From DAOTWA01 sp034435955 (GTDB lineage Bacteria; Chloroflexota; Anaerolineae; Anaerolineales; Anaerolineaceae): a stretch of 25,926 nt of DNA. Shown here one piece after another: positions 1 through 7,195 of the stretch. The translations under genes and the position numbers were made by a program. The notes under the pieces are model-generated. The model had not been told where the DNA came from and ran no database searches. It worked only from the letters and a program-made list of their open reading frames with translations. Where the stretch lies: NCBI GenBank assembly GCA_034435955.1, contig DAOTWA010000063.1, positions 1 through 25,926 on the forward strand, given 5' to 3'. Each line of letters starts with the position of its first letter. Positions within the stretch are counted from its first letter, which is position 1.

Positions 1-1
1 G

Positions 2-619
2 AACGCCGTTGCCGATGTCTTGTTTGGGGATGCCTGCCCCGGCGGAAAGCTGCCCATCACCTTCCCCCGCTCCGTCGGTCAGATCCCGATCCATTACAGC
101 CACAAACCCTCGGGCATGCGCTCTCAATGGTATGTCGATTACGTCTCAGAAAAGGTGACTCCGCTGTACTCTTTCAGGCATGGTTTGAGCTACACGACCT
201 TCGCCTATTCCGACCTTCGTCTGAGCCGGGCATGTGCAACCCGGGGCGAATCCATCGACGTGAGCCTGTCCGTCGCCAACAGCGGTCCAAGGGCGGGGGA
301 TGAAGTGGTCCAGCTTTATGTACGGGACGAATTCGCCACCATCCCGCGGCCTGTGAAAGAGCTTAAAGGTTTTGTGCGCCTCAACCTTGAACCAGGTGAG
401 AAGCGGAGGGTGGTTTTTCACCTGCCCATCAATCTTCTGGCGTTTTACGACGAAGACCTGAAGCTGGTGCTCGAACCGGGGAAAATCAGCGTGATGGTCG
501 GCAGCTCATCGGAGGACATCCGCCTGAGCGCCGAATTCGAGATCATTGGCGCCGAGAAAATGCCTGTGCAGGAACGCCTGTACGACTGCCCCGTGGAGGT
601 CTTGCCGGGTGATCATTAG
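2..619 (+). CDS. Beta-glucosidase, glycoside hydrolase family 3 (C-terminal part only)
   Basis: Partial gene: the frame is open from the left edge of the window and ends with TAG at 617-619, so the N-terminal catalytic barrel lies outside. The visible part starts in the end of the GH3 C-terminal alpha/beta domain (PGGKLPITFPRSVGQIP, then PLYSFRHGLSYTTF), two hallmarks of family 3 glucosidases. It continues into a fibronectin type III-like domain from about base 200 (SVANSGPRAGDEVVQLYVRD, ELKGFVRLNLEPGEKRRVVF), which is the usual end of these enzymes. Family knowledge: these enzymes release terminal beta-D-glucose or xylose from oligosaccharides with retention of configuration. Substrate cannot be told, because the nucleophile region is missing. 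No signal sequence can be assessed. The gene ends 70 bp before the next start and no strong terminator is visible. Confidence 0.93.
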   Translation, partial: NAVADVLFGDACPGGKLPITFPRSVGQIPIHYSHKPSGMRSQWYVDYVSEKVTPLYSFRHGLSYTTFAYSDLRLSRACATRGESIDVSLSVANSGPRAGDEVVQLYVRDEFATIPRPVKELKGFVRLNLEPGEKRRVVFHLPINLLAFYDEDLKLVLEPGKISVMVGSSSEDIRLSAEFEIIGAEKMPVQERLYDCPVEVLPGDH

Positions 620-645
620 AGCGAGCCTGGGCTGTTTGACAGGTC

Positions 646-654
646 TGTTATAAT
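646..654 (+). promoter_or_regulatory. Extended -10 promoter element for the pirin gene
   Basis: TG at 646-647, one spacer base, then a perfect TATAAT at 649-654, 36 bp before the pirin start codon. A TTGACA at 636-641 lies too close (7 bp) to serve as its -35 box, and nothing good is found at 17 bp, so this would work as an extended -10 promoter. The surrounding 50 bp are clearly more AT-rich than the flanking genes. Confidence 0.5.
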
Positions 655-689
655 TAAGATATATCAAATCATTATTGGTTTAATAGAGC

Positions 690-1592
690 ATGACTGCTGA
701 TTTCCGCAAGGTAAAACAGATCATTGAGCCGCAGTTTGTGATCGAGGGCGCCGGGGTGCTGTTGCGCCGCTCTTTTGGTCCCAGCCGGGCCAATCCCTTC
801 GATCCCTTCCTGTTGTTCGATCACTTTGCTTTTAACGACCCGCAAGACGCGCCGGTGTGGGGCTTCCCCACCCATCCGCACCGCGGCATCGAAACCGTGA
901 CCTACATGATCGAGGGCAACGTGCGCCACCGCGACAGCCTGGGAAATATGGGCGTGATCGGCCCCGGCGACGTGCAGTGGATGACCAGCGGGCGCGGCAT
1001 CCTGCACGAGGAGATGCCCCGTCCCAGCCCCACCGGGAGGGTCGACGGTTTCCAGCTATGGGTCAACCTGCCCGCCGCGCAGAAAATGTCCCGCCCGCGC
1101 TATCGCGGCCTGACCGCCGACGACATCCCTGCCGTAGACCAGGACGGCATCACAGTGCGCCTGGTGGCGGGGGAGTACGGCGGCATCCAGGGGCCGGTGA
1201 CCGAGATCGCCGCCCATCCACTCTACATGGACGTGACCCTCGAGCCTGGCGCCGGGATCACCCTGCCCATCAGCCGGGGGCACACCGTGATCGCCTACGT
1301 TTTCGCGGGCGAGGGGTTGTTTGGCCTGGATGAAAGCGGGTATGGCGAATTCATCCGGGCGGTGCACATGCTGATCTTCGAGGACGGCGATCGGTTGCGC
1401 GCCCAGGCCGGCCCGGGCTCAACCGTGCGCTTCATGCTGATGGCCGGAGCGCCGTTCAAAGAGCCAATTTATCCATACGGCCCGTTTGTGATGAACACAT
1501 TCGAGGAAATCCAACAGGCCTTGAAGGATCTGCGCGACGGCACATTCGTTCAGGCCGATCCGGAACGTCCGATTTCCACCGTCGGCGACTAG
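690..1592 (+). CDS. Pirin family protein (bicupin)
   Basis: A 300-residue protein of full pirin length (about 290 in the family). The N-terminal cupin carries the metal-site pattern HPHRGIETVTY (His62, His64) and GILHEEMP (His106, Glu108). The spacing matches the iron ligands of human pirin (His56, His58, His101, Glu103). The C-terminal half (about 160-290) forms the second cupin with the typical FMLMAGAPFKEPIYPYGPFVMNT segment. Family members are cytoplasmic iron-binding proteins; some bacterial ones act as quercetin dioxygenases and others as redox-linked regulators, so the exact role is open. ATG at 690 is chosen because it follows an extended -10 promoter and starts just upstream of the conserved N-terminus; the ribosome site (AGAG) is weak. 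It stands alone, with the next gene convergent. Confidence 0.93.
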   Translation: MTADFRKVKQIIEPQFVIEGAGVLLRRSFGPSRANPFDPFLLFDHFAFNDPQDAPVWGFPTHPHRGIETVTYMIEGNVRHRDSLGNMGVIGPGDVQWMTSGRGILHEEMPRPSPTGRVDGFQLWVNLPAAQKMSRPRYRGLTADDIPAVDQDGITVRLVAGEYGGIQGPVTEIAAHPLYMDVTLEPGAGITLPISRGHTVIAYVFAGEGLFGLDESGYGEFIRAVHMLIFEDGDRLRAQAGPGSTVRFMLMAGAPFKEPIYPYGPFVMNTFEEIQQALKDLRDGTFVQADPERPISTVGD

Positions 1593-1710
1593 CGACGTGT
1601 TGTCAACCCGCCTTTAACCTGCTCTTCACCCGCAGCCCTTAATGTAGATGAATGAAGTTGTGTCGGGTAGGCGGCATGAGCAGCAGTCCGCTGATCTTGA
1701 GAATGCCCCA

Positions 1711-2079
1711 TTAACCCAGTACATCGCCCGCCGCCTCGACCAATGCCCCCTCAGCCCGCACCTGCTCCAGCCGCGAGGGGGCGACCTTGCGCTTCAGCTC
1801 GGCTGGCTGGAGCCTGGCGGCAATCTCGCGCGTCCGGCGGCCGACGGCCAGGCGATATCCCTTCAATGCCGGGATGTCGATCTGCGCGCTGGGGCGCAGC
1901 ACTTTTTCGCACGCCATGCTGTTGCCCGTATCGCGATCCTCAATCTTCATGCGTTCGAGCCACCCGCCCTGGACCAGAACCTGCGGCTCTCCAGCGCCCA
2001 GCTCAATCCGCGGCCAGAATCCATCCGGCCGTCGGATGAGCGGGAACACATTGATCGCCCCGCGAAAATCGAGGCGCAC
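1711..2079 (-). CDS. Hypothetical protein (122 aa), second gene of a small pair
   Basis: Not recognised. An open frame of 122 codons with natural-looking composition, starting with GTG and lying 16 bp downstream of the stop of the preceding coiled-coil gene, so both are probably cotranscribed. The first 75 residues look like a small beta-rich globular domain (RLDFRGAINVFPLIRRPDG, GEPQVLVQGGWLERMKIEDRD). The rest is a basic, helix-forming tail (RTREIAARLQPAELKRKV). No signal peptide or membrane segment. The start is not certain: the frame stays open upstream into the previous gene. Plus-strand frames over the same bases have arginine- and alanine-rich shadow composition, which is why the minus strand is preferred. 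Confidence 0.5.
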   Translation of the reverse strand: MRLDFRGAINVFPLIRRPDGFWPRIELGAGEPQVLVQGGWLERMKIEDRDTGNSMACEKVLRPSAQIDIPALKGYRLAVGRRTREIAARLQPAELKRKVAPSRLEQVRAEGALVEAAGDVLG

Positions 2080-2095
2080 ATCGCCGCGCGTGCAG

Positions 2096-2356
2096 CTAAC
2101 GGCGCAGAATCTCCTTCTCGGCCTCCTCGGCTTCTTTGAGCAGATCGGCCACTGCCTGCTTCATCTCGGGCGTCGCGCTGGGCATATTGGGGATGAATTT
2201 GATCAGGTCGCGCGCCTGGCGCAGCAGGTCTTTCACCTGCGCCACATAAGAGAAGTAAACCGAACCGGGCTCGGACGGGGCGGTCAGTTCGCGCGCTTTT
2301 TGAATCAGAGCGCGCGCCCTGGTGATGCGTTCGGCGGCAGGTATCAATCGAGACAT
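2096..2356 (-). CDS. Small helical (coiled-coil) protein, 86 aa
   Basis: Not assigned to a family. The start is ATG at 2356 (MSRLIPAAERI...), because AAGGAG lies 11 bp upstream; a longer version from 2401 would include the ribosome site in coding sequence. The protein is nearly all helix: ITRARALIQKARELT, then VAQVKDLLRQARDLIKFIP, and after a short NMPSATPEM turn a charged helix AVADLLKEAEEAEKEILRR. The regular spacing of Leu/Ala/Ile between Lys, Arg and Glu suggests a helical hairpin or coiled coil. It is followed 16 bp later by another small gene. Cytoplasmic by absence of signals. Function unknown. Confidence 0.7.
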   Translation of the reverse strand: MSRLIPAAERITRARALIQKARELTAPSEPGSVYFSYVAQVKDLLRQARDLIKFIPNMPSATPEMKQAVADLLKEAEEAEKEILRR

Positions 2357-2780
2357 TTCAGACAGTTCTCCTTTATATCTTTTAAGTGGAATGTTCCTCA
2401 ATCTGCGGTCAACCCTGGTCGCTGCGCTTCAACCCACGCAATGCGCCCAGCGTGATCCATTTGCTGGGCTAACCCTGCGCCTCCACATCAACCCATATAT
2501 TTTGCCAGCGTACCACCTTGCAGCCGTTCCATTCAGTTCAACTCAATTACCTATCTCCGCTACAATTCTGTGAAGGTGGGCTCAACCCATTAGCCGCCCG
2601 CTTCCGGGTTAATCGGATTTCTTCAGTATAGCAGGATATTTCGGGAGAGATAACCCGTTCCCGGGAATTACTTTGATAACAGGGTCAACATCCTGACCAG
2701 GGGCGACGGCGAAGGATCATAAAGGTCTGTGAGCAAATTGACCGCGGGAGCAGAAGGGCCGAAAACGATGTCCGCAAACA

Positions 2781-2848
2781 GCATGCCCATTCGCTCAGGC
2801 GTGCATCAAAAGCGTCAGAAAAAGAAAGAGATGATAAAATGGGCATGC
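2781..2848. repeat. Perfect 11-bp inverted repeat upstream of the XdhC gene
   Basis: GCATGCCCATT at 2781-2791 is exactly mirrored by AATGGGCATGC at 2838-2848, with a 46-bp spacer. It may be a regulator site or the base of an RNA stem. No T-tract follows, so it is not an ordinary terminator. Confidence 0.6.
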
Positions 2849-2976
2849 ACACCGCCCTGAGGCCTGCGCATCCGAGTGCGCGGCAGGCGGATGGTTCCGC
2901 GGTGCGGCGAAGATTTTCCGCCGGTGCACGATCCTGGCCAGGCGTTTGGTACATCCCAGCGGTGGCCGTATACCGC
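2846..2976 (+). promoter_or_regulatory. Putative structured 5' leader of the XdhC gene
   Basis: Several complementary segments fall in order: TGCA-CCG (2846-2854, CA bulged) with CGG-TGCA (2922-2928); CCTGCGCA (2863-2870) with TGCG (2877-2880) plus CAGG (2884-2887); and GCGGT (2959-2963) with ACCGC (2972-2976). The gene downstream belongs to molybdoenzyme maturation, so a molybdenum-cofactor-type riboswitch would make sense. I cannot match the conserved bases of that family from memory, so this is only a candidate. Confidence 0.25.
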
Positions 2977-3012
2977 ATCGCCAGAACCCTGATGATCCTC
3001 TTAGGAGCACGA

Positions 3013-4056
3013 ATGAGAGATATTCTGCCTGAGCTGGAGAACTGGATCGAAAAAGGAGAACGGGTGGCGCTGGCCACGGTGGTCCGCACGTGGGGCTCCT
3101 CACCGCGTGGGGTGGGCGCAAAGATGGCCTTCACCGCCGACGGCAAGATCGTCGGCTCGGTGAGCGGCGGCTGTGTGGAGGGCGCGGTTTTCCAGGCTGG
3201 CGTGGAGTCGCTCGAGAGCCGGCAGCCGCAATTCCTGCACTTTGGCGTGGCCGATGAAACCGCCTGGGAAGTCGGCCTGGCCTGCGGCGGGCAGATCGAC
3301 GTATTCGTCCAGGCCCTGAACAGGGATTTTTTCGATCACCTCCGTCAGGCGCTGGCAAACGAGCGGCCGTTCGCCGTTGCTACGGTTGTGCGCGGACCGG
3401 CCGGCCTGGCAGGGCGCGAGATGCTGGTGGCCGAGGGCGCCCGCGCAGCCGGCAGCCTCCATCCCGGGCTGGATGAAACCGTCGTGGAAAAGGCCCGCGC
3501 GGCGCTTCTCGAGGGTCGTTCGCAGGTGATCGCGCTGCAAACCCAAAAGGGGGAACCGCTGGAGGTGTTCATCGAGGCGGTTAACCCGCCGCCCGCGCTG
3601 ATCGTGGTGGGTGGGGTGCACAGCGCCATCGCCCTGACGGACATCGCCCGCACCCTGGGCTTCCGCACCATCGTTATCGACCCACGCAGCGCATTCGCCA
3701 GCGCCGAGCGCTTCCCGCGCGTGGACCGCCTCATCCAGGCCTGGCCGCAGGAAGCCTTCCAGCAGATCACCATCCATGAGCGCACGGCCTTGGCCATGCT
3801 GACCCACGATCCCAAGATCGACGACCCGGCCTTGTTGATCGCCTTGCGCAGCCCGGCGTTTTACATCGGCGCGCTGGGCAGCCAGACCACCCAGGCGAAG
3901 CGCCGCCAGCGCCTGCTTGAGGCGGGTCTCGGCGAGGCGGAGCTGGCCCGTCTGCATGGGCCAATCGGGCTGAAACTGGGCGCGGAAACGCCTGAAGAGA
4001 TCGCCCTGGCTATCATGGCCGAGATCGTGGCGGTGCAGCACGGGGTGGTGAAGTAA
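3013..4056 (+). CDS. XdhC/CoxI family molybdoenzyme maturation protein
   Basis: A 347-residue protein with both halves of the XdhC family. The N-terminal XdhC_CoxI domain shows TWGSSPRGVGAKM (about 26-38), GSVSGGCVE (48-56) and FGVADETAWEVGLACGG (77-93). The C-terminal Rossmann-like domain begins near 193 (ALIVVGGVHSAIAL) and contains LTHDPKIDD, YIGALGSQTTQAKRRQRL and LHGPIGLKLGAETPEEIALAI. Family knowledge: XdhC-type proteins bind molybdenum cofactor and help sulfurate and insert it into xanthine-dehydrogenase or CO-dehydrogenase-like enzymes. ATG at 3013 is chosen because AGGAG sits 5 bp upstream and homologues begin at MRDIL-like residues; an extension to 2839 would have a shadow-like sequence. 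No molybdoenzyme subunit is encoded nearby. The gene ends 7 bp from the convergent transporter. Confidence 0.93.
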   Translation: MRDILPELENWIEKGERVALATVVRTWGSSPRGVGAKMAFTADGKIVGSVSGGCVEGAVFQAGVESLESRQPQFLHFGVADETAWEVGLACGGQIDVFVQALNRDFFDHLRQALANERPFAVATVVRGPAGLAGREMLVAEGARAAGSLHPGLDETVVEKARAALLEGRSQVIALQTQKGEPLEVFIEAVNPPPALIVVGGVHSAIALTDIARTLGFRTIVIDPRSAFASAERFPRVDRLIQAWPQEAFQQITIHERTALAMLTHDPKIDDPALLIALRSPAFYIGALGSQTTQAKRRQRLLEAGLGEAELARLHGPIGLKLGAETPEEIALAIMAEIVAVQHGVVK

Positions 4057-4063
4057 ACCCGAC

Positions 4064-5293
4064 TCAGTCAACCGCGGCAGCGGCAAACTGCTTACGCGCG
4101 CCAAGGCGCAGGTGCAGCAGGTAGAAACCCACAGCGGCTACGGCGCACAGCGCTCCGCCGAGGTACCACAGCAGGTTCGGGTTGAAGTTGTCCAGGATCA
4201 CCCCGGCCGCCCCAGGGCCGATAGCGGCCGGCAGCGCCCACATCAGTCCGAAGGCCGCCATGTAGCGGCCGCGCATATCCTCAGGCGCGAAATTGGCCAC
4301 GATGGTCTGAGAGGTCGGCACGACGATCATCTCACCGGCTGTGATGACCACCATCGCCAGCATGAACCACCCGTAGAGCGAAACAAAGCCGAACATACCG
4401 AAGCCGAGCATGTAGAACAGCGTGCCGAGGGCCATCATCAGGAACGGCGGCCGCCGCTTGATGAGGCGCGTCACCGAGAACTGGAATAGGATCACAGTGA
4501 TCGCGCTGACGGTCAGCAGGAAGCCGTAACCCTGCGGCTGGATGCCGTGTACATCGCGCAGGTAAATGGACAGCGAGCTGTACATTTGAGTGTAGACGGT
4601 GCCCATCAGCACGCCGGCCACCAGGAAAGCCACAAAGGCGGCGTCGCGCAGCACCAGGCCGTAACCTTTGAAGGTAGAACTCACGCTCTCCGCTTCCTTT
4701 CCCGCCAGCGCCTGCGGTTTGGTCTCGGGCATGAGCCGGTAGAAGAGGAAAGCCACCAGGCAACTGATCACCGCATCGATCACGAACAGGGCGAAGAAGG
4801 AGCGGTTGGCGACGAATCCGCCCACGCTTGGACCGATGATCCAGGCCATGTTGCCAGCCACGCGTAGGATGCCGAAACCTTCCTGGCGCTGCCTTTCTGG
4901 CAGGAGGTCGGCCACCATCGCGCCGTGAGCCGGGCTGGCGATGTCCGAGAGCAGGCCGATGACCACCGCCAGGGGAATCAGCACGCTGTAGCGGTTGACC
5001 AGACCGAGGGAGAGGGTGCTGACCGCGCTGAAGACCAGGCCGAAGAGAATTAGTTTACGCCGGCCGAACTTGTCGGTGAGCGCGCCACCGATCACGCCGC
5101 CCAGCAGGCCGAAGATGGAGAACAACCCGAGCACCACCCCCGCCTGGGTCATGCCGACGTGGAAGCGTTGGGTGATGTAAAGCGAGAAGAAGGGGAACAG
5201 CAGGGTTCCGCCGACGCGGTCGATGAAAGAGACCAGCACGACGATCCAGAATTTTTGCGGGAACTCGCGGTAGAGCAGGTTTAGACGGTGCAC
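4064..5293 (-). CDS. MFS transporter (drug-efflux type, 12 TM)
   Basis: A 409-residue polytopic inner-membrane protein with the major facilitator layout of two six-helix halves joined by a charged loop near 190-205 (KPQALAGKEAESVSSTFK). The loop between helices 2 and 3 has GGALTDKFGRRKLILFG, the family signature. The FIDRVGGTLLFPFFSLYI opening resembles multidrug-resistance transporters. Substrate unknown. The start is GTG at 5293, supported by GGAGG 6 bp upstream. It is transcribed alone from an extended -10 element at 5318-5323, and its end converges on the XdhC gene with 7 bp between the stops, so the two could share little terminator sequence. Confidence 0.92.
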   Translation of the reverse strand: MHRLNLLYREFPQKFWIVVLVSFIDRVGGTLLFPFFSLYITQRFHVGMTQAGVVLGLFSIFGLLGGVIGGALTDKFGRRKLILFGLVFSAVSTLSLGLVNRYSVLIPLAVVIGLLSDIASPAHGAMVADLLPERQRQEGFGILRVAGNMAWIIGPSVGGFVANRSFFALFVIDAVISCLVAFLFYRLMPETKPQALAGKEAESVSSTFKGYGLVLRDAAFVAFLVAGVLMGTVYTQMYSSLSIYLRDVHGIQPQGYGFLLTVSAITVILFQFSVTRLIKRRPPFLMMALGTLFYMLGFGMFGFVSLYGWFMLAMVVITAGEMIVVPTSQTIVANFAPEDMRGRYMAAFGLMWALPAAIGPGAAGVILDNFNPNLLWYLGGALCAVAAVGFYLLHLRLGARKQFAAAAVD

Positions 5294-5317
5294 GGCGATC
5301 CTCCAGGAAAGAAGGCT

Positions 5318-5323
5318 ATTGTA
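5318..5323 (-). promoter_or_regulatory. -10 element of the MFS transporter gene
   Basis: Read on the minus strand, TGA-TACAAT gives an extended -10 (TG, one base, TACAAT) 24 bp before the GTG start. No good -35 is visible. Confidence 0.4.
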
Positions 5324-5503
5324 TCATACGGCACAATCGATGCCCGTCTCAGCTTTACCTGGAAACAAAAGATCTTCTGGAAGGGAAGAAGCAGGGGACC
5401 GCTCTGCGCTTAGCCGGAGTCTTTCACTCAGCCCTATCGTTCCATCCCACCAGGGGCCAAGAGGAAGGGAGACCAGGTAGACTTTATTGTCCGCCGACCG
5501 GGT

Positions 5504-5528
5504 GAGGCGGCTGGATGCCAGCCGCTTC
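5504..5528 (-). terminator. Hairpin downstream of the large minus-strand operon
   Basis: GAGGCGGCTGG (5504-5514) pairs with CCAGCCGCTTC (5518-5528) across a 3-base loop, with one G-U pair in the RNA in one orientation. It lies about 180 bp after the last stop codon of the operon. There is no T-tract on either strand, so a terminator role is only suggested by position. Confidence 0.3.
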
Positions 5529-5705
5529 CTGACCTGATCGAAACCCGCTCCCGATCCCCGCGGCGACCACACTGCCAGCCTGTACCTGAACCCGCTGGTT
5601 GGAAACGGTGAGCCCTGCCCCATTGGCGACGTTGGGCAGGATGCCCTCATCCCCTACGGGCTGTATCTTCAGACCCAGATCGCGATCCTCGATACGCAAG
5701 TTCCC

Positions 5706-7148
5706 TCACGGATTCGCCGTGATCGAGCGCACGCCGTAATACAGCGCCGCGCAGCGGTTGACCCAGTAATCCGCATCCGGGCCGATGTCCTCCAGCCCCT
5801 GGACCACGTCGATCTGGCGCACTTGAATATCCTGTTGGCCGTCAGCCGCCGCTGTGAGGATCTGCGCATTGCGCGCGTCCCAGCGCCCCGCGCGCACCGA
5901 GAGCTGGGCCAAATCCCGGTTAACTACCGTCGCCGCGCGGAAGGGATACAGGCTGGCCGCCAGCAGCAGCGCAACCGCCGCGTACCCCGCCCATGCTTTG
6001 CGTTGAAGAGGGAACGCCCGGCGCAGCAAATCGGCGGCAAAAAAGGCGGTGGCCCCCAGCCCAGCCAGCAAGACAAAGGCAGCCGGCATCTGCGCCCGCC
6101 CCGCGGGGTATTGCAGGCCAGCGTAGGCGCTGGGCGCGAACGAGCACACCACCAGCGCGTAGACGGCCAGGAGCGAGACAAATACTCCGACCAGCGCTTC
6201 GCGCACGGAGAGCCGGGAAGCGCGGTCGCGGTAGGCCAGCAGAGCAATCAACCCGACCAGGAGCACGTAGACCAGGAAAGGGGTAGGCGCGCCGCGCAGC
6301 GTCTGGTAGATGAAATCCCAGCCATAGCGCAGCGAGACCGGCACAATCTCGAAAAGGTTTGCCGGCGGCGGCAAAACCGCCTGGCGGAAGGCGTTGCCCG
6401 GCGAAAGCAGCATGAGGACCATCATCCCCAGCGAACCGGCCAGCGGCCAGGCCAACAGACGAGGGGTGGAGCCGCGCTGCCAGGCGTGGCGGGCGAAGAG
6501 CAATGCGGCAGCCAGCATGGCCAGCAGGAGCACGGTTTGCAGCGCTACGAACGTCTCCGAGAGGCCGGCGGCAAAGAGCGCCAGGCCACCGCTCAGCGGG
6601 CCGGCCCACCCTGGGCGAACAGGGCGCCGCCAGAAGGAGACCAGCAGCCCCAAATTGACCAATAACAGCGGCAGCGGTAGGGTGTAATGAAATGTCCCCA
6701 TGCGCCAGTAGAGCGTCTGCAGCCGGTCGGGGGCGAGCAGGGCAGCGAAGAACACCAGGACCACCGCCAGCAGGCCGAGCCAGAGGGTGCTTGCCGGCGT
6801 CCAATTCAGCCGTCCGGTGAGCTTCCAGAGAAAAAAGAGCCACGCGCCGGCCCAAAGGGCGAGAATCGCCATGGGCAGGAAGCGGATGCCGACCTGCCCG
6901 AACAGGTCGCTCAAAGCCACCGCAAAGACTGCCGAAACCCGGTTGCCGGAGGTGGAATACCAATCCACCACACCGCGCAGCAGGCCCATCTGCCGGACCA
7001 CGCCCGAGTAGCAGTAATCGTCGGCCCAATAGCGCGCATAAGTGCCCGCATAAGCGAAGAGGCCCAGAGCCAACGTGAAAACGACCAGGCTGAAGAATGC
7101 GGCAAACCGCGCGATGCGATCAATCGGCCAGGCCTGATCAGAGGTCAC
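5706..7148 (-). CDS. DUF6056-like polytopic membrane protein (glucosyltransferase/O-antigen-polymerase style)
   Basis: A 480-residue integral membrane protein with about eleven or twelve hydrophobic segments. The short first loop ARYWADDYCYSGVVRQMGLLRGVVDWYSTSGNRVSA holds the Asp-Asp and Tyr pattern typical of the DUF6056 group and of GT-C style glycosyltransferases. The C-terminus is a short soluble tail (VNRDLAQLSVRAGRWDARNAQIL... WVNRCAALYYGVRSITANP). By fold class it may handle polyprenyl-linked sugars at the cell surface, but that is inference. The start is GTG at 7148. It is the last gene of a seven-gene run, 47 bp after the acyltransferase. The stop is TGA, and the frame would continue for about 73 codons after it, probably by chance. 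Confidence 0.8.
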   Translation of the reverse strand: MTSDQAWPIDRIARFAAFFSLVVFTLALGLFAYAGTYARYWADDYCYSGVVRQMGLLRGVVDWYSTSGNRVSAVFAVALSDLFGQVGIRFLPMAILALWAGAWLFFLWKLTGRLNWTPASTLWLGLLAVVLVFFAALLAPDRLQTLYWRMGTFHYTLPLPLLLVNLGLLVSFWRRPVRPGWAGPLSGGLALFAAGLSETFVALQTVLLLAMLAAALLFARHAWQRGSTPRLLAWPLAGSLGMMVLMLLSPGNAFRQAVLPPPANLFEIVPVSLRYGWDFIYQTLRGAPTPFLVYVLLVGLIALLAYRDRASRLSVREALVGVFVSLLAVYALVVCSFAPSAYAGLQYPAGRAQMPAAFVLLAGLGATAFFAADLLRRAFPLQRKAWAGYAAVALLLAASLYPFRAATVVNRDLAQLSVRAGRWDARNAQILTAAADGQQDIQVRQIDVVQGLEDIGPDADYWVNRCAALYYGVRSITANP

Positions 7149-7195
7149 ATCTCAACCCGATTTGATTTCCAGACTGAAAAGAATAAACGGCGCGC

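Larger units (their letters stand above)
2357..3012. other. Gene-free stretch between the coiled-coil gene and the XdhC gene
   Basis: About 650 bases without a convincing gene. The frames on both strands lack ribosome sites and have shadow-like composition. It holds several TNAACCC words around 2409-2588, a TTCAAC/TACAAT promoter-like pair near 2536-2565 (plus), a 10-bp palindrome TTCCCGGGAA at 2658-2667, an 11-bp inverted repeat (2781-2791 with 2838-2848), and a run of possible RNA stems at 2846-2976 leading to the XdhC start. Confidence 0.6.
5294..5705. other. Intergenic stretch between the MFS gene and the end of the large operon
   Basis: About 410 bases. It contains the MFS promoter at its left end and a strong hairpin at 5504-5528. 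Two minus-strand frames here (5484..5699, in frame with the upstream membrane protein after its stop, and 5324..5650) have no ribosome site and no family resemblance that I can see. I do not call a gene. Confidence 0.55.

Noticed and set aside
2839..3012. N-terminal extension of the XdhC protein
   Set aside because: AGGAG before ATG 3013 and the family N-terminus support the shorter protein; the extension lies in the structured leader.
3100..4104. Minus-strand frame of 334 codons opposite the XdhC gene
   Set aside because: Antisense shadow of a well-supported XdhC-family gene; no ribosome site or domain.
5706..5708. Second selenocysteine codon at the TGA of the DUF6056-like gene
   Set aside because: The protein already has a natural C-terminus, the following residues match no family seen, and no cysteine-type motif surrounds the codon.
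5823..6665. Plus-strand frame of 280 codons opposite the DUF6056-like gene
   Set aside because: Gln/Arg-rich antisense product typical of a frame opposite a hydrophobic membrane protein.
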